Source: CAVUCH01 sp963697705
GTDB lineage: Bacteria; Acidobacteriota; Vicinamibacteria; Vicinamibacterales; JAENWD01
DNA length: 64,000 nucleotides
NCBI GenBank assembly: GCA_963697705.1
Contig: CAVOPA010000008.1
Location: 1-64,000 of the forward strand
Direction: 5' to 3'
In this document: piece by piece, positions 55,741 through 64,000 of the stretch
How the letters are laid out: each line of letters begins with the position of its first letter
Numbering within the stretch: the first letter of the stretch is position 1
The notes under the pieces: generated by a model
Databases searched by the model: none
What the model was told of the DNA's origin: nothing
Seen by the model: only the letters and a program-made list of their open reading frames with translations
Translations under genes and position numbers: made by a program

Positions 55741-57421
55741 ATGTCGCGCATCCGGTCAGGGATAGTCCAGGTCGGGCAGGCGTCTGTCGCTCCGTTCCTG
55801 CTCCTCGTCGCACCATTCCTCGGCTACGTGCAATATCAGCGTTATGGTGTCTCGCATCCGGAGGTGGCGCTCGTTCGTGCTGATCCTCGCTGGCGTCGCG
55901 CTGGTGCTCGGTGCTGGTTGCGTGCTGTCACCTGCCTTCAGCGTGGCAACACTGACTGGCCTTCTGACCTTCCTGATCGACATCCAGACTGGGGAAGAAC
56001 TGGGCTTGAAGAAGCTGGGGTTGTTGTTCCTCGGCGTGTGCGCACTGGTGTGGGTGTTTCGCCGGGGCGCTCACCGAATCATCTCGTGGATGATGATCAC
56101 CGTCATTCTGATGCTGTGGCTCGTGCCACCCCGTTCGGGGGCGGTGACGTCAGAAGAGTTGTCCATCACGCGCTCCTCCTCCCCCCAACGACACGACTTG
56201 CCGCTGGTCCTCCATCTTCTCCTCGATGAGTTCATCGGTGTCGAAGGTCTTCCGACGGACCTCGCACCGTCAGGGTTCAAGCAGGAACTTCAGTCCTTCT
56301 TCACGGACCGAGGCTTCCGGGTGTTCGGGAAGGCATACAGTGAATACCCGATCACGGAGTGGTCCGTGCCTCACCTCCTCAATCTGATTCCCGGTCGTTA
56401 CGTGGGCGGTCTGACGGTTCCGGGTCCATCGGCCGGCACACACCGGCTGGTGCGAAATGCCTATTTCGAACGGCTTGTGAGCATGGGTTACACGATCCGG
56501 GTTCACGAGCCCGACTACCTGTATCTATGTCCTGCCGGCCTGCCAGCATCGTGTCGCACGTACCCCACCACATCGCTCGCTCTGCTCGACCACCTCGATG
56601 TGCCGGCGGGTTTCAGGTTCTCCGTTGTCGTTGGCAGCTTTCTGAACCAGTCCGAGGCATACAGCCGCCTCAAACAAACGTATCAGACACTGCGACTGCG
56701 CTTCGCACCGAGGGTCGCGCTGCCGGCGTGGAACTGGGAACGGAGCACTGGAGGCTCGGCGGCAAGCATGCGGATGTTCGACGGCGTGACCGGTGAACTC
56801 TCGAAGACGCAGCGGGGGACGTTCGTGTTTGCGCACATTTTGATGCCGCATTATCCGTACGTCTACGACGCCGATTGCAGACAGCGGCCTGTGACGGAGT
56901 GGATGAGCAGAAGCGATCCAACGCGTGCCGATGTTGCAGGTGGCATTATGAACGTTCCTGAGGGTCGCGCGACGCGTTACCGGTCATATTTTCGGCAGGT
57001 CGCGTGTACGCTGCACCAGATCGATCGGCTGCTCGGCGCCATTCCGCCGGGTGCCCGTCAGGATGCAATCATCATCATTCAGGGCGACCACGGATCGCGC
57101 ATCACTCTAGTCGATCCGACCACGGTTGCCAACGTCAGGCCTGCAGCGTCTGATTACGCGGATGCGTTCTCGACGATGTTCGCCGTTCGCTCGGGTTCTA
57201 TCGAGCCGGCGTATGATCCTCGGATCACGCCCATCACGTGCCTCCTGCGTACTCTCGTCGATCGCGATTTCCGCTCAATCGCTGGCATCGATGCGTGCTC
57301 GTCACCTCATACGGTGTTCTTCATGACGGGTGGTAAGGAGCCGCCGGCCCCCCGGCCTCTTCCAGTGCTGGGAACAGCAGAAGGCGGACAACCGCTGCCG
57401 GCCATCGCGACCGGTGGGTGA
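55741..57421 (+). CDS. Alkaline-phosphatase-superfamily membrane protein, paralogue (frameshifted)
   Basis: From the ATG at 55741 (MSRIRSGIVQVGQASVAPFL) a frame break near 55880 joins SFVLILAGVALVLGAGCVLS and the rest. Membrane segments fill the first 130 residues. The periplasmic part mirrors the protein at 35599-37407: LPLVLHLLLDEFIGVEGL, SFFTDRGFRVFGKAYSEYPI, PITEWSVPHLLNLIPGRYVG, FVFAHILMPHYPYVYDADC, IIIIQGDHGSRITLVDP and SDYADAFSTMFAVRSGS. The candidate nucleophile Thr-Ser segment is kept (PITEWS), as is the D-H pair. About 560 residues. It lacks the small membrane-peptide genes that precede the EPS-locus copy. Role inferred to be similar: modification of a surface polymer. Confidence 0.7.
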
Positions 57422-57655
57422 GGCGAGCGACCTCGTCCTCTGAAGCAACACGCTCGCAGGGCAGAGCCTGCCCACGACTTCACTGCTCTCCGGGCTGAAG
57501 CCCTGCCCCACCCCTCACGCTCATGCTCCAGGAGACCGGCGCAGGGGCAACGCTTGCTACTCAATCGACGTAATGGATGCGAGTCGAATCGCTGTGGCCA
57601 CCGTCACCTGGGCGCGGACGCCCGCCGAGCCAGTGCGGGGGGGCCGCGTTGCAGC

Positions 57656-57920
57656 GCCGAGCCATTCCGGCGCTCTGTTGTTCGTACGCCTCGAGCACCT
57701 CACTCATCGTCCGCCTCCATCGGCGGCGGCGCCCACTCCACCCTGCCGCTCTCGTAGCGCGTCGATGACGCATCCGCTCCTCCCAGACGATCTGCGACGC
57801 GATCTCGCGCGCGGTGCGCGATTTGGGGTCAGGACGGTAGTCCGAGCCCTCCGGAATCGTCGCGAGCACGTTGCATGTGGTTTTCGATTCCCTCGTCCAG
57901 AACTCCGTGAAGAGTACCTT
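57656..57920 (-). pseudogene. DinB-family protein remnant
   Basis: On the minus strand KVLFTEFWTRESKTTCNVLA, TIPEGSDYRPDPKSRTAREI and ASQIVWEE give the N-terminal half of a DinB-like four-helix metal protein; a frame change near 57765 leads to TMSEVLEAYEQQSAGMARR, after which the sequence no longer resembles the family. The usual protein is about 160 residues, so the last third with the metal His residues is lost. Probably a dead gene in a decayed region. Confidence 0.6.
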
Positions 57921-58368
57921 TTCGTCCACTCGGTGCGTCCCCCGTGCGCCTGCATCATCAGAGCATCGTGAATGCCCGAACACCGAAGACGTCGACTGTC
58001 AGGCCACAGCGCATACCTACCGATTTGCATCCAACTCTGCGACCCAGCGTGGCGCGTGTTGCAGGTGTAGCACCTGATTGTCCGGGCCGACGGCAGGATC
58101 TCATTCGGCCAGCCGGCGTCCCGGACGCTGTCCCGCAACTCGTAATGGACATTCAAGCCAGTGAACGGTCTCCTGCTTGAACGCGATGCGCTTACCCCTC
58201 GCCTGGAAACTCCATCGCGACACCATCAGCCGTTACCGGTGAACGAACGGATTCGGCCATTCTGAGTAGCCCGGTTTCTCGCGTGCAGCCAGCGACAGAA
58301 TCACACCAGAAATTGACACCTTCCGCCACGCTCCGACACAAGCGGCTGGCACAAACGGTTGGCACACC
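57921..58368. other. Non-coding or decayed stretch
   Basis: About 450 bp with several open frames on both strands but none that I can match to a protein family. It continues the decayed character of the DinB remnant. Confidence 0.4.
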
Positions 58369-58509
58369 ATGGCCAAGAAGGGCGCCTCACAGGCCGACCT
58401 CGAGCGGCGCGTCGTGAGCAGCGCGCCAGCGGTTGAGCGCGTCGCCGATACCATGCACCTGCTGCCGCGGATCTTGCTCCGCGAGGACAGCCGGGTGCGG
58501 ATGGCCTAG
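58369..58509 (+). CDS. Possible small hypothetical protein, 46 residues
   Basis: MAKKGASQADLERRVVSSAP followed by AVERVADTMHLLPRILLRED. No family recognised. A Met-Ala-Lys-Lys start and low-complexity-free sequence favour a gene, but there is no clear ribosome site and the region is decayed. Could be a gene end. Confidence 0.3.
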   Translation: MAKKGASQADLERRVVSSAPAVERVADTMHLLPRILLREDSRVRMA

Positions 58510-58614
58510 TCTAGGAGCCCGTGGTGAAAGTGAATTAGGTCCGACACGATCGGATCAGGGATCGACGGTCGCGCGCGGGATCAGGATATCTGGGGTTTGA
58601 TCGCCGGTTACCGA

Positions 58615-58806
58615 TCATCGGGTGACATTCGCTTGCTCGAAGAGAGCCTTCTCGATGCTCCACGTGTTGAAGCAGTCCCGGCACCGCAAGTAGATGAAGC
58701 GATCCACGCGCGTGGCAACGTGAACGTTCGTGCTCGCGCATTGGTCGCACGGCGGAAGCGGCTGTCGCAGCACGCGCCGCTCGACGGGTCGATTCTGCGA
58801 AGCCAT
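58615..58806 (-). CDS. Small zinc-ribbon protein, 63 residues
   Basis: The protein has PPCDQCASTNVHVATRVDRF and IYLRCRDCFNTWSIEK, two C-x2-C pairs 23 residues apart with the aromatic pattern of a zinc ribbon. The rest is a basic N-terminus and a short helix. Family function unknown; such proteins often bind nucleic acid or regulators. No close neighbour on the same strand suggests a partner. Confidence 0.55.
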   Translation of the reverse strand: MASQNRPVERRVLRQPLPPCDQCASTNVHVATRVDRFIYLRCRDCFNTWSIEKALFEQANVTR

Positions 58807-58883
58807 AACGGGCCTGGGGAGGGCTCATCGTCACACTTTACGGCTCAGCTCGTCAAGACGCGGCGCTGGCACACCGGCGCCGC

Positions 58884-59159
58884 CTATTCTCGGGAACGGT
58901 GCGTGACGGTTGATGTGAGCGGCTCTGCGTGCGTGACGGCCTCGTCAGCCGCCTCTCTCACTGCCCGATTGGCATGAACCACGCGAGCGAGATCAGCCCG
59001 GAGAGCTGAGAGCGCGGCCTCACGGGCGGCTGGGTCCTTACCGTCACGGAAGGCGTCGAGCTGTAACTGCGCGTCGGTTAGTGCCCGCACCTGCTGCTCA
59101 CATTGAGCGCGAAGATCCCACAGGTGGGCAGAGATGGTGGCGATCGAAGTGTCTGGCAT
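58884..59159 (-). CDS. Small coiled-coil hypothetical protein
   Basis: From the ATG at 59159: MPDTSIATISAHLWDLRAQC, EQQVRALTDAQLQLDAFRDG and AREAALSALRADLARVVHAN. About 91 residues, nearly all predicted helix with heptad-like spacing. No family recognised. The antisense frames are less protein-like. Longer upstream start is possible. Confidence 0.45.
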   Translation of the reverse strand: MPDTSIATISAHLWDLRAQCEQQVRALTDAQLQLDAFRDGKDPAAREAALSALRADLARVVHANRAVREAADEAVTHAEPLTSTVTHRSRE

Positions 59160-59283
59160 TGAACGCTGGCTGCTCTCGATTTCACGTTTCCGCGGCGGTG
59201 CGACGTTACTGCTCAACTATAGCAAACCTAGTTCCACAGCGGTGGCTGACTACGCGAGCGCGCCGGAGCGGGAGCGTGCAGTG

Positions 59284-59517
59284 ATGAACGACGCCGCATG
59301 GTGGGCGCGCGTGGTGCAGGCGCGCACGGATCGGAACAACCTGAGGCCACAGCGGCTGTGGACGCTGCACAAGGGCGAGCACGCGGCCGCAATCGATCTG
59401 ACGGCGGTGCCGGGGGGCATCGGAGCGGGAATCGTGCTCACCGTGGACGGCGAGATGCGCAAGACGCTCCTGTTCCGCGTGGGGGCCCAGGGTGGCCGGC
59501 CGACTTGTTTCACCTAA
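59284..59517 (+). CDS. Small hypothetical protein, 77 residues
   Basis: MNDAAWWARVVQARTDRNNL, RPQRLWTLHKGEHAAAIDLT, AVPGGIGAGIVLTVDGEMRK, then TLLFRVGAQGGRP. The alternation of charged and hydrophobic residues and the balanced composition suggest a real small beta-rich protein. The last ten residues may be out of frame. A GTG three bases upstream is an alternative start. No function known. Confidence 0.45.
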   Translation: MNDAAWWARVVQARTDRNNLRPQRLWTLHKGEHAAAIDLTAVPGGIGAGIVLTVDGEMRKTLLFRVGAQGGRPTCFT

Positions 59518-59971
59518 GTGTCGTTGTCAACGCGTCCTCTGCGTGCGGCGTAGTCTCGCCCGTGCCTGACATGCCGACCTCAAGCGAATACCGGCGGCCG
59601 GCGCGGACGCGCAATTCGCCCACAATGGTCGCCCAAGGAACTCTGAGCGATTCAAAATTCTGCTCCTCTATCCGGAGGAGCAGCATGGTGTTGGTCGTCA
59701 CAAGATCCCACGTCAGCGTCGCAGTCCCGTCCAGCCGACCGCGTGAAGGAGTAGTACTGACACGGAACACGCCGCTGGCCTTCTGTGGTACACGGCGAGC
59801 CGGCATCCTTGATGTCGGCGTTGATGTTGCGTCTGTTGAATGCTCGCGCGTCCGGACGAGCGGAAAGTCCGCGATGCTGACACATCCTTCTTGCGCGTCA
59901 CGCCGGCACGGCGACGGATACTGGAACGCGACACAGGTGTTCGGGAGACAGACGCCAGGATGGCCGATCAT
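59510..59971 (-). CDS. Hypothetical protein with beta-sandwich-like C-terminus
   Basis: The last 90 residues (SGVFRVSTTPSRGRLDGTAT, LTWDLVTTNTMLLLRIEEQN, LRVPWATIVGELRVRAGRRY, SLEVGMSGTGETTP) look like a small beta-sandwich. The N-terminal third is less convincing and may be out of frame. No family recognised. Confidence 0.35.
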   Translation of the reverse strand: MIGHPGVCLPNTCVAFQYPSPCRRDAQEGCVSIADFPLVRTREHSTDATSTPTSRMPARRVPQKASGVFRVSTTPSRGRLDGTATLTWDLVTTNTMLLLRIEEQNFESLRVPWATIVGELRVRAGRRYSLEVGMSGTGETTPHAEDALTTTLR

Positions 59972-60006
59972 TCACAGCCACTGGTCCGAGGTGAGGGAAC
60001 GCAACC

Positions 60007-60435
60007 ATGAGCGCACCGCCCGCGAACGCCTTCATCGGCAAGACGACTCGACCAACCGATTCCGAGCTCGAGCAGGCTCTCGGCCGCGCCAAGCCCATAT
60101 GGGACCAGCTGATCGCGGACCTCGCGTCAGAGCGCGACGTCGCGATTTCGGAATGGAGCAGCTACTCGGTGAAAGCCGGTTGGGCCCTCCGCCTGAGACG
60201 CGGGAAGAGAACCATCGTGTGGCTGTCGCCCTACGTCGGCTCTTTTGAAGTGCTCTTCATCTTCGGCGACAGAGCGCTCGCGGCCACCCGCCAGACCCGG
60301 CTTTCCGCGCGAGTGCTGCGGATGCTCGACGCGGCCCCGCGGTATCCGGAAGGTACGGGCCTCCGCCTGCAGATAAAGGCGGCGAAAGATATCCCCCTGG
60401 TGAAGAAGCTGGCGGTGCTCAAGCTGCAGAACTAA
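60007..60435 (+). CDS. DUF3788 family protein
   Basis: 142 residues: ANAFIGKTTRPTDSELEQAL, AKPIWDQLIADLASERDVAI, SEWSSYSVKAGWALRLRRGK, RTIVWLSPYVGSFEVLFIFG, then DAAPRYPEGTGLRLQIKAAK. This is the full length and motif order of DUF3788 proteins, cytosolic and of unknown role. Frame intact, unlike most genes nearby. Confidence 0.82.
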   Translation: MSAPPANAFIGKTTRPTDSELEQALGRAKPIWDQLIADLASERDVAISEWSSYSVKAGWALRLRRGKRTIVWLSPYVGSFEVLFIFGDRALAATRQTRLSARVLRMLDAAPRYPEGTGLRLQIKAAKDIPLVKKLAVLKLQN

Positions 60436-60687
60436 CTGAGGTGAATCGGCTCTCGCCGCGTTCGAAGGATGGCCGAATGTCTCGGTTCCTGAAACAGATC
60501 GCCTGCCTTCATCGCCATGGGTGTCGTGTATCGTCGGCTGCGGGATTGCTCTGAGTCTTCTGAGTCAGCGCGGGCAGGCCATGGCGGCAGTCAAGGAAGT
60601 GCTTCGCACTGATCAGGAGTCTTTTGGGCGGTCCGACCACGTGTTGCGCTTCACGGCTCTCTACCCCGCTTTCGACACGAATCACCG

Positions 60688-61081
60688 CTACAGCCGCGGA
60701 TCGACCGGCTCACTCTCCAGCGCGAGGACGCCGAACACGCACTCGTGAACGCGTCTCAGTGGCTCCCGCTGCACGAATCGTTCGAGGCCTTATCCCCAGC
60801 GCGAACTCGCGCAACGCCAGGGCGCGCTTTCCGCCCAGTCCGCGCTGCCGCAACCGGCCAAGGTGTTGCGGCAGTGTGTACTCGGGCCCGTAGATGATCC
60901 GAAGGTACTCCCGCCCGCGGCATTTGACCGCGGGCTGCACCAGACCGCGAGAGCCGCTTGCAACGAAGGGCAGCGGCTTGACGACCGCCCCTTCGCCGCC
61001 GCTTTCGGTCAGCTCGCTCCACCACGCCGTGGCGGCCGCCTCGCTCGCGGGCTCAGCCAGGTCGACTACGTGGTCGTGGAC
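60688..61081 (-). pseudogene. C-terminal fragment of polynucleotide kinase-phosphatase (Pnkp ligase domain)
   Basis: On the minus strand HDHVVDLAEPASEAAATAWW, ESGGEGAVVKPLPFVASGSR, GLVQPAVKCRGREYLRIIYG, GLGGKRALALREFALGIRP and, after a frame break near 60785, LERFVQREPLRRVHECVFGV with a TAG at 60688-60690. This is the end of the bacterial Pnkp of RNA repair, including the ligase EGxVVKP and KxRG motifs. The kinase, phosphatase and most of the ligase domain are missing: the fragment stops abruptly at about 61081 against another truncated gene. Confidence 0.72.
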
Positions 61082-61082
61082 G

Positions 61083-62819
61083 CTGCAGAAGGATCTCGCC
61101 AGCACGGATATCGGGGTTCCCGAAAACGTGCGCCAATTGATCGAGCGGCAGATTGAGCGATTGGATGCCGACGAGCGCCGCGTGTTGGAAGGCGCGAGCG
61201 TCGTCGGCATGGAGTGCTCGTCGGCGGCGATTGCTGCGGGTCTGGACGAACAGACTGGGTGGGTGGAGGAGCGATGTGAAGCGCTGGTGCGGCGACACCA
61301 GTTCCTCTTGCCGGCGCGACTCGTCGAACTGCCAGATGGCACGGTTACGTCACGCTACACCTTCAGCCACGTACTCTATCGCGACGTGCCATACAGGCTG
61401 CTGGCACCGATGCGCCGCGCCCAGGCTCACCGCCGGATCGGAGATCGCGGAGAAGCGATCTACGGGGATCGGGTGTCCGAGATCGCCGCCGAGCTCGCGG
61501 TGCATTTCGAGCAGGGTCGGGACGCCGCGCGCGCGATGAAATATCTGCTGCTGGCAGCTGAGAACGCGACCGGCTGGTCGGCACATCATGAGGCGGTTGC
61601 GCTGGCGCACCGCGGCCTGCATGCGCTCGCCGCGCTCCCCGACACGCCCGAACGCGACGAGTCGGAGCTGAAACTCACCCTGATACTTGCCGTGTCGCTG
61701 GTCGTTACCAAGGGATTCGCGGCGGCGGAGACGGATCACGTGTTCAGGCGCGCCTGGCAGCTGTGCGGACGCTGTCCAGACTCGGCGGCCGCGTTCAAAG
61801 TATTGCGACTCATCGGGCTCTCGCAGATGTTTCGAGGAGAGATTCAGGCGGCTCACGAGACGGGTGAGCAGTTGATGAAGCTCGCGATGAACCTTCGGGA
61901 TTCGATCCTTGTCATGGAGGCGCACCGCGCGCTCGGCGGAGCCGCAGTCGAGTCTGGGACACTCAGCGACGGCGTAGAACATTTCGACCGGGTCCTAGAG
62001 CACTACGCCAGCGGCCCTTATCCCTCTTACGTGCACTTCACCGGTCACGATCCCAGCGTGGTCAGCGAATGTGCACGGGCTCGGGCACTCTGGGCGCTCG
62101 GCTATCCGGATCGTGCATTGGAAGGCGTGTCCCGTGCTCTGGCACTGGCGCACGAGTTGTCGCACGTTCAAAGCATCGTGAGCGCCGCTTATTATTCTGC
62201 GCACATCCACCTCCTGCGCGGCGAACCGGAGCAAACGTTGCGGCAAGCGCAGATAGCTGTTGTCCTCGCAGAGGAACACGGTCTCGAGTTGTGGGCCACA
62301 GTGGCCCGACTTCATCAAGCCTGGGCTCTGGTGGCAGGCGGACAGGTGGACGAGGGCATCGAAGGATTGCGGCGGGAGTTGGCTATCTATGAAAAAACGA
62401 CTGCCCGAGTGTGGCGACCACTGTTCCTGGCGTTGCTCGCGGAGGCCCTGGCGAAGGCGCAGCATCCCGAGGACGCTTTGACGACTCTCGAAGAGGGCCT
62501 TGCAGTGGCCCGCACCAGCGGAGAGTTGTACTTCGAGGCCGAACTGCACCGCGTCAAAGGCGAGCTGCTGCTCGTCCGCTTGGCAAAAGATGCACTCCGA
62601 ACCGCCGAGGCGTCCTTCAGGAAGGCGCTTGAGATCGCGCGACGCCAGAAGGCCCGGTCGTGGGAATTGCGAGCCGCCACGAGCCTGGGCCGGCTTCTTC
62701 AATCGCAGGGCAAGCGAAAGGAAGCCCGTGCACTTCTCAAACCGGTGTGTGACTGGTTCACGGAGGGACGCGCGAACGCTGACTTCAGAGGTGCTGCCGC
62801 AGTCTTGAATGAGCCCTGA
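61083..62819 (+). pseudogene. C-terminal part of a predicted ATPase with TPR repeats (5' truncated)
   Basis: Recognisable sequence begins at about 61083 (TDIGVPENVRQLIERQIERL, DADERRVLEGASVVGMECSS), the winged region after the AAA/NB-ARC-like ATPase of adenylate-cyclase- and BTAD-like regulators. It continues through RYTFSHVLYRDVPYRLLAPM and a long run of TPR-like helices to the stop at 62819. Upstream, where the DNA-binding or cyclase and ATPase domains should be, lies the antisense Pnkp fragment instead. The open frame reaches back to 60894, but those residues are antisense to Pnkp. About 578 residues remain, intact in frame. It may still be translated from an internal start. Confidence 0.7.
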
Positions 62820-62857
62820 TCCGACGAAGATGCAGCCGTCATTCATTGTCACACGCC

Positions 62858-63125
62858 TCACTCCAGTTCGTATAGGTCAACTTCGTCGGTCCCCACGGCG
62901 GCGAGGTACATGTGCGCCCACTGCGCGGCTTCCTCGAGAGACGCTGCCGACACGACGACGTAGCCGGCGATCAACTCCTTCGTTCTATGAAGGGGCCGTC
63001 CACGATCGTGACGCCCTCGCGAGAATTCTTGTAGCGCCTGCCCCTGGTGCTCGGGCGCACCGTTTCGGACGCGAGGTGGATGCCTGTGCGAGTCGCCTCG
63101 TGGATCAGGCGCGCCAGGGCCGCTC
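62858..63125 (-). pseudogene. YciI-family protein, 5' truncated and frameshifted
   Basis: Minus strand: IHEATRTGIHLASETVRPST, RRYKNSREGVTIVDGPFIER, then after a break near 62995 KELIAGYVVVSAASLEEAAQ and YLAAVGTDEVDLYELE with a stop at 62858. DGPFxExKE is the signature of YCII-related small proteins. The usual start (MRYMLL-type) is missing; the gene ends abruptly at about 63125 next to a beta-helix fragment on the other strand. Confidence 0.65.
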
Positions 63126-63149
63126 GCTGCGTGGCCGAGGGAGCAACGC

Positions 63150-63330
63150 CGGGTCCACGGCCGCGGGCGCGCCATCGCTCAAGCTGGCGAAGGTCGTCGC
63201 GTTCAGCGGCAACATCATCGAGCGCACGGCCGAGCGGAACGTCCCCTGGCCGGAGGGCAATACGCTGCTCGCGCCGGGGGAGCTCGGGAAGCTGCTCGAT
63301 GGGCAGCTGCGGCACCTGACGCGAGCATAG
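63150..63330 (+). pseudogene. 3' fragment of a beta-helix protein gene
   Basis: SLKLAKVVAFSGNIIERTAE, NVPWPEGNTLLAPGELGKLL and DGQLRHLTRA, then TAG. It is closely similar at DNA and protein level to the end of the beta-helix gene at 53724-55187, including GNTLLAP. Only about 60 codons are present. It is squeezed between the truncated YciI and IS630 genes. Confidence 0.65.
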
Positions 63331-63359
63331 GGTATTGAGTGGGGCGGCCGTGTCCGAGC

Positions 63360-63822
63360 CCGCCTGAACGCGCGCACACGAGGCGCTGCGGATCGACCGT
63401 CCTCATCCACGCCTGGAACGCGGTCCGCTCGGCGTGCACGCGGGTACGATTCGAGCTCGACCGGCCGCGACCGTTTTTTTTGAACACGTACCCGAGTCGT
63501 TGCAGGGCCCGCAGGATGCTGGACCGATGCACGCGCGCCGGTCGCGCCGCCTGGGCGTCGTACGCCCGCGTCAATTCGTCGGTCGTGCGATCGGGGCGCG
63601 CGGTAATGGTCGCCTGCAGCACGGCCACATCGACCGGGAGGTCCACCCGCCGGCTTTGACCAACGGATCGACCGTGCCGGTAGTGCGCTGGCGGCGAACC
63701 CAGCGTTGCAGCGTCGGTTCGCTGACGGAGAAGTCGCTCGCGACCGTCGCGTACGTCTCGCTGCCGGATTCGTACGCGCGCACCGCACGCGCGCGCAACT
63801 CGGTGGGATACGGATTGGGCAT
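63360..63822 (-). mobile_element. IS630-family transposase, N-terminal part, truncated and frameshifted
   Basis: Start at 63822: MPNPYPTELRARAVRAYESG, SETYATVASDFSVSEPTLQR is the helix-turn-helix; after a break near 63655 DLPVDVAVLQATITARPDRT, SSILRALQRLGYVFKKNGRG and FQAWMRTVDPQRLV follow. The DDE catalytic part that should come next (FxDE) is missing; the gene is lost at about 63360. No terminal inverted repeat could be found on the truncated side. Confidence 0.7.
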
Positions 63823-63869
63823 GCGCGCAATAGATTATGGATTGGCCATCAATTCAAGTGAATTGTGGG

Positions 63870-64000
63870 TTAAACGGGATTCTGCAGCTCCTGTGCGACC
63901 TCCTCGAGCCGGTCGTAGCTGATGGCCGCGCCGTGGGCCATGCCGGAATTGAGGACCAAATCGCGAACCTCCGGCGAGGGATACACGCAACTCACGGTAA
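63870..64000 (-). CDS. SRPBCC/AHSA1-domain protein, C-terminal end (cut by window edge)
   Basis: The minus strand entering at 64000 reads TVSCVYPSPEVRDLVLNSGM, AHGAAISYDRLEEVAQELQN and stops at TAA 63870-63872. The YPSxEVRDxVLxSGM and SYDRLEE motifs are the C-terminal end of activator-of-Hsp90-ATPase-like (AHSA1, START-fold) proteins. The rest lies outside the window. Confidence 0.65.
   Translation of the reverse strand, partial: TVSCVYPSPEVRDLVLNSGMAHGAAISYDRLEEVAQELQNPV

Noticed and set aside
60894..61082. N-terminal 60 residues of the TPR-ATPase open frame
   Set aside because: They are antisense to the recognisable Pnkp ligase fragment and have no similarity to the ATPase family.
63851..63864. 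Perfect palindrome AATTCAAGTGAATT beside the IS630 fragment
   Set aside because: Too short to call an IS end and no matching repeat is found on the other side.

Overview
The window is high-GC bacterial DNA dominated by one large exopolysaccharide (EPS) locus of the XrtA/PEP-CTERM type. The outer-membrane exporter, chain-length regulator, BY-kinase, initiating sugar transferase, secretion ATPase, two PrsR-like sigma-54 activators and a PrsK-like kinase all match that system, and a PEP-CTERM protein is encoded at 49.7 kb. The accessory genes (MsrPQ, DUF3500, DUF3788, DinB, YciI, TPR-ATPase, many family 2 and 4 glycosyltransferases) fit an uncultured Acidobacteriota of the Vicinamibacteria type. 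That placement is inference from gene content; there is no rRNA in the window.

Layout. 0-6.4 kb (minus): a modification operon with a GT4 enzyme, a heparinase II/III-family protein, an asparagine-synthase-like amidotransferase and a second GT4 cut by the left edge. 7.0-8.4 kb (plus): a secreted DNRLRE plus endonuclease/exonuclease/phosphatase protein. 8.5-13.5 kb (minus): four glycosyltransferases, two of them close paralogues. 14.0-16.6 kb (minus): a secreted phospholipase-D-like protein with two copies of a C-terminal domain. 16.7-35.4 kb (minus): sixteen tightly packed genes, many with ATGA/GTGA/TAATG overlaps. From promoter to end these are a PrsR-like activator, a degenerate GGDEF protein, Wza-like exporter, outer-membrane barrel, Wzz-like protein, BY-kinase, sugar transferase, flippase, LicC-like nucleotidyltransferase, secretion ATPase, nucleotide-sugar dehydrogenase, GT2, O-antigen-ligase-like protein, GT2, CDP-glycerol transferase-like protein and GT2. 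35.6-40.1 kb (minus): an alkaline-phosphatase-fold membrane protein preceded by two tiny membrane-peptide genes, then a second PrsR and its kinase. 40.3-46.9 kb: a mini PEP-CTERM-like protein, a GT2, MsrP/MsrQ, and two GT-C membrane glycosyltransferases. 47-57 kb: DUF3500 protein, a broken deacetylase-like gene, a PEP-CTERM lectin-like protein, a methyltransferase, a GT2, a broken beta-helix protein, tRNA-fMet and a second alkaline-phosphatase-fold protein. 57.4-64 kb: a gene graveyard of truncated genes (DinB, Pnkp, TPR-ATPase, YciI, beta-helix, IS630).

How it may work. Sugar transferase and GTs build a lipid-linked unit; flippase, ligase/polymerase-like protein, Wzz, BY-kinase, Wza-like exporter and barrel assemble and export it; the LicC-like and CDP-glycerol transferase-like genes suggest a CDP-activated phospho-substituent. 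A near-consensus sigma-54 promoter with two repeated 15-bp sites 21 bp apart lies directly before the operon's own sigma-54 activator. Weaker sigma-54-like elements precede several other operons, suggesting one autoregulated regulon.

Caution: many genes at 0-18 kb and 46-64 kb carry single frameshifts while most of 18-46 kb is clean. Most of these look like indel sequencing errors; I give spans across them and name the break points approximately.
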